Assembly: GCA_973895155.1 (NCBI GenBank)
Contig: OZ316894.1
Location: 4,712,001-4,776,000, forward strand
DNA length: 64,000 nucleotides
Source: Marsupella aquatica
Taxonomy: Eukaryota; Marchantiophyta
Direction of reading: 5' to 3'
Shown here in pieces: positions 60,071 through 64,000 of the stretch (positions are counted from its first letter, which is position 1; every line of letters starts with the position of its first letter). A program made the position numbers and the translations under genes. Under the pieces are notes generated by a model. It had not been told where the DNA came from, ran no database searches, and saw nothing but the letters and a program-made list of their open reading frames with translations.

Positions 60071-62875
60071 TCAATAAAGACCCAAGAACTTCCACCAGAC
60101 CCCTCCGACCACTGCCCATATCGAAACGTTCCATACTGCAAAAATGGCTCCGAGCTTGAATACATCTGGTAGATCCACGAAACCGGCTGGAAGACAAAAG
60201 ATAGGACACGTTAATCAGAAGTCACATTCCGTGTGAACAGAAGCATTGGGCATGAAATCAAATAATGAAATCCACAGCGAAATTGTTCTAGTATGTACAG
60301 AGAACAGGACCTCTCAAGTTTTCAGACGGAGGTTACCTCCATAGTAGACAGCAGCCTGCCCACTGCTGTAATGAGTTAAGGCCCCAAATAGATTGGTGTT
60401 GAAAGCCAGCGCCAGTGCTGCAAGGACAGGAGGAACTCCAGCAGCAAGCTGCATAGCCAAAATTGCAGAATACATGGCACCCACATGACCAGTCTGGCTT
60501 GCAAACAGGTAATGTGACACAAAGTAGACGGCCTGAAGAATTCCAAATGTCGCGGGCCAGCCAAGGGAGAAGGAAGAGAGAAACTGGCCAACAGAGTTCG
60601 CTAAATAGCCAACAAGACCCAGGTTCGTTAACTGGCTTGCCATTCCAACCAGCACTGCAAACCATGCCAAAGTATCCCAAGCTGATTTCTCAGCGAGACA
60701 ATCATTCCAGTTCAGAACACCCGTCAAAAGGAGAATTGAAAGTCCCAGCATAGCTGCTACCACACTTGCGACTCCAATCGCATCTCTGTACAAAAGAAAA
60801 CGGGAACAGCAACCAACATTGTAAGTAACGTCACATACCCTGTGAGAAGACACCTGAGTCCACTCCTTGAGTTCTACTGGCACATACTCATGTTTAGCGG
60901 ATTGAATCAAGATGCACATCAGAAATGAGGTTGAAGGTAAAAGTTTCATCTGTAAATTAAGCAACAATCAGTCCAGCATCAGGTCAAAGCAGACTTACCC
61001 AGCGACCCACAATGTCACCGCGAGCAGCATAGTAGCTACCATCACCCATTCACCCTGGGTAACCGGACCTAGAGCTTCCAGCTTCTTTTCTGCTTGCGCA
61101 GGAGCTTCAGGCGTACTTTTAATCTCCGGAGGGAAGAGTTTATACATCAACATAGGCGTGGTAAGCAGCGCGACAAGAGCTGGTACACTTGCAGCTTTAA
61201 ACCAGGCCATCCATGGGTTGACTATCTCAACTCCCAGTCCCTTTGCCAAATTGAGGCAGAGCAAGTTCTGGGCAGCTCCTGTAAGATACAGAGCACTCGA
61301 TTGCCCACAAGCCTGCCCAATAACTAAGCAAGTTAATAAACTTTAGTAGAGTCCTCCCAGGTTGACAAACGTTCAGGTCTTGCGGTACGTGTTTACGTTC
61401 GAATCAACAGGAGCAAATAACTAGAGAAAGTGAGTTCTTTTCGTAAGATAGCAAGTTACTTTCGTAAGATAGAACTCCTAAAGGGAGTTATATCAATTAA
61501 GCCAAAAGCAGAAAACTACACACCTTGCTACTTTCAAATGCTTCTGTGCAACATTCATCCCAACAATGTTCATCACAGGCAAGCAGGAAAGTTACAGTAC
61601 TCTTGGTATGAAATCCCATACAGGGATCAAGTGGACTAAACATTTACAGTAGGTGAGTACCTTTCCCAAGAGATTTCATCAACATGGTTCAGATTGAAGA
61701 GAAGGAACGAGGTTTACACTTAGCAATCAACAGAATATTAAACACCAGAGACGGTAACTGGAAGGATCTTTAATAATATGTGACCCGGCATTGCATTTCT
61801 TGATTAAAAACAAGTCACCAGATGGGAGGTCTGCCTCGGTGAAAGAACATGAGCCATAACAATAGAATTGAGGGAATATCAAACAGGAGAGACCTCGACC
61901 TCGAGATCAAAAAAATAAAATGAAAGAGAAGTTATTGTCAAATCCCACCTGGAATTGGGTTTGAACAAGAAACGCCCCTAACTTCTTTGAGCTCTTATCG
62001 TTTGGCTTGCTTCCAGAAGCCAGAGACAGAGAAGAAATGATGGGGAGAAACACCCCTCCAGCTCGTGCTGTTGTGCTCGGCATCGCAGGGGCTATAAGAG
62101 CCTCTGCCACAGTCAATCCATAAGACAAACCGAGTGTACTCTTGCCCAACCATTTTACAAAATAAGTAGCAACACGGTCGCCAAGCCCTGTCTTCACAAA
62201 TCCTCTTGCGAAGAAGAACGAGATCACAATCAGCCACAGCACCTCGCTAGTGAAAGCGCCGAAGGCTGCGGTAAATGTCAAAGTGTTAGTTAGCACGGTG
62301 ACAGTCAGTCCGATGAAGGCCCATGCTCCCACAGGTAGAGGAGCCAACACAAGCCCAGCGATGGTGGACAGAAATATTGCGAAGAGCTGCCACGCCTGGG
62401 CAGTAACAGCCCCAGGCTTCGGAACCAAAAATCTCAATATCAGACCCACCGACACTGACAAGATCAACGGGATGGGTTTGGCTCCCTGAAGCTTAGGGGC
62501 CTCAATTGGAGGATCCTGGTCATTAAGAGGCACGGCAGCAGATCCAGCAGCAGCTACAGGCCCACTCTGGATTCGGCTAGAGCCAAGACCTACATTTTTG
62601 TGTGAGGGGTTCAGTGAAGGGGAGAACGGAAGCTGAAGGGGTTTGGCAGAAAATGATCTCCTGCGAAGAGGCTGTGGAGCAAAACTGCACCGAGACTGTG
62701 ACAAGCAAGATGCACTCACTGTGCGTTTGATACGCAGAACGGCGGGGGAAGGAGAGGGGGAGGAGGCATGCCGAACGCCACTTGGAGATCGAGTTAGAGA
62801 CATTTGTGAACAGCAAGATGCCGACGATGTTGACGGAAGGGCGACAGCCTGGCTGGCGCCCATGGAGATCGACAT
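60071..62875 (-). CDS. DIT1: Plastid 2-oxoglutarate/malate translocator DiT1, four exons
   Basis: Minus-strand exons 62875-61949, 61312-60999, 60785-60337 and 60186-60071 give 601 residues with phase preserved. DiT1 (OMT) sits in the inner plastid envelope and exchanges 2-oxoglutarate from the cytosol for malate, feeding ammonia assimilation and photorespiratory nitrogen return. The N-terminus (about 1-120), rich in Ser, Arg and Ala and low in acidic residues, looks like a plastid transit peptide. The rest has about a dozen hydrophobic segments of the DASS/SLC13 type, with WLIVISFFFARGFVKTGLGDR, STLGLSYGLTVAEALIAP, MPSTTARAGG, SEKSAWDTLAWFAVLVGMASQLT, HYLFASQTGHVGA, TNLFGALTHYSSGQAAVYYG and a C-terminal WWKFLGLY. 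These match DiT1 rather than the DiT2 glutamate/malate relative. The frame is open to a GTG at 62884; the ATG at 62875 is chosen, with a second at 62863. Confidence 0.95.
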
Positions 62876-64000
62876 CTTCCGCACTTCGTCCTCAGGACTT
62901 CCTCACTGAATTGCCAACACGAAGACGCCTCTCTGCACCAACGACGAACTTGTTAGAATACCGATCAAATTCGCCCTACGAGCTGGTCAACGATTTCACT
63001 TGAATTGGCATCAATTCCAGGTGGAACGTACAGAGAAAACAGGTAAGAAATTTCTCTCAAAATCACCGAAACTTTCACAAACGAGATCTATTTCTAGCAG
63101 AATTGTCATCTACTCCTGTTGGTGAAGCTCGAAAATCATTGATGCCCGTGATCACAAAAATCATCCATAAGTTCGGCACATTACTCGCGGGTGGTGCGAA
63201 ATTATGGACGAAGTGCAGAAAACGTTGCTATCAGTAGCAACAGTCAGTTGCTTGCACTGCTTTTCGCACAGATGGAGAGCTTCCTGGTTTAGCAGTCAGC
63301 CAGAATACCCTTTCTCAAGAAGAACCATGGAAGAAAGTCATTTGGATTGAGAACCCTCCCTCGCTCTCCATTGTATAAAACCATGGCGGGGATTCCAACC
63401 CACAGACTGAAACAGACAACGAGCGAATTGCCGCAACGGAACTAAGTCAATGGGAAATCACAATCGTGTCATATGGCAGACATGATCACAGTTGAGGGCG
63501 AGAGCCCATTCGCAGAGAAGCGTCCCGGACTGACATGCCATTGCGCCTCTGCAAGTTCATTCCATGGCCAGGCTGACGTCCCGCCGATTCACAACTAAAA
63601 GCTCTGAACACAGCACGCTGCTCGATTTTATTTCTCCGAAATCATTCGGCAAAAGCTACAGCAACCGCTACAGACCTTCGATTTGGACGAAGCCAGCTCC
63701 AATCCCCGGGAACATAGAGATTGACACACGAGGCGCGAAAGCGGAAATAAATTCACATTGTTCTGCGCCACTAGATGAACCCTAGCTACAACTCCAACGT
63801 GCACAAGCAAGAACAAGAAACGAGACGTTCGTCTAGAGGAAATGGCAACGAATTTCACAGCGCAATGCTGTCGGATCACATCATTCTCGAAGCAGAGCGG
63901 GACACCCAGAGACACAGGAAAGGCAGAACTTCTGAGGCATTGAAACTCAGCACCGATCCATCCCTATATCAGGAACCCACAAAACAACAATCTGCCAGGA
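62876..64000. promoter_or_regulatory. Upstream region of DIT1 to the right edge
   Basis: Presumed DIT1 promoter and leader, read on the minus strand. No second gene is recognised; the frames at 63564-63785 (+) and 63628-63915 (-) carry no domain. No core element can be assigned with confidence. Confidence 0.4.

Noticed and set aside
1-64000. CRISPR array, operon, prophage or biosynthetic cluster
   Set aside because: The genes are intron-split and functionally unrelated, and the tandem repeats have no spacer-repeat pattern.

Overview
This window is nuclear DNA of a land plant or another streptophyte. Every confident gene is an intron-split homolog of a plant gene, including a plastid dicarboxylate translocator, an MCA mechanosensitive calcium protein and a C3H41-type CCCH/RRM protein. 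Gene density (six genes in 64 kb), short introns, pyrimidine-rich leaders and two kinds of LINE would suit a moss or other seed-free plant. That placement is an inference and not a proven identity.

Layout, left to right. 1-1531 is non-coding and holds repeats built on a 'ctgcccaagctgg' motif. An alpha/beta hydrolase gene (+, 3173-4970, four exons) converges on an NSE1 SMC5/6-complex RING gene (-, 8864-6117, six exons). 9640-10580 is a degenerate minisatellite, followed by a tRNA-like SINE candidate (about 10665-10900). A broken L1-type LINE lies on the minus strand at about 11490-16690. An AT-rich stretch and then a GC-rich island of unknown nature (18260-19690) lead to the RBM26/27-like C3H41 gene (-, 29210-23109, six coding exons, one GC-AG intron). 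Tandem repeats follow at 30794-31190 and 33438-33836. A second broken LINE of a different class, with RT plus a probable restriction-like endonuclease domain, lies on the plus strand at about 33840-38250. It is interrupted by a 287-bp MITE-like element with inverted ends and 8-bp near-identical flanks.

The MCA gene (-, 43810-40267, seven exons) is followed by a nearly perfect 127-bp tandem duplication and a pyrimidine-rich tract. 46300-55500 is a repeat-rich, gene-free block with a PIF/Harbinger-like transposase remnant and pairs of diverged repeat copies. At the right end a saccharopine-dehydrogenase-like oxidoreductase gene (+, 56659-58579) converges on the plastid 2-oxoglutarate/malate translocator gene DIT1 (-, 62875-60071). 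A direct duplication lies in the 3' region of the oxidoreductase.

The host genes do not form a pathway or cluster; they are unrelated housekeeping or regulatory genes. Exon borders were set by hand from splice consensus, phase and remembered family sequence, without transcript evidence.
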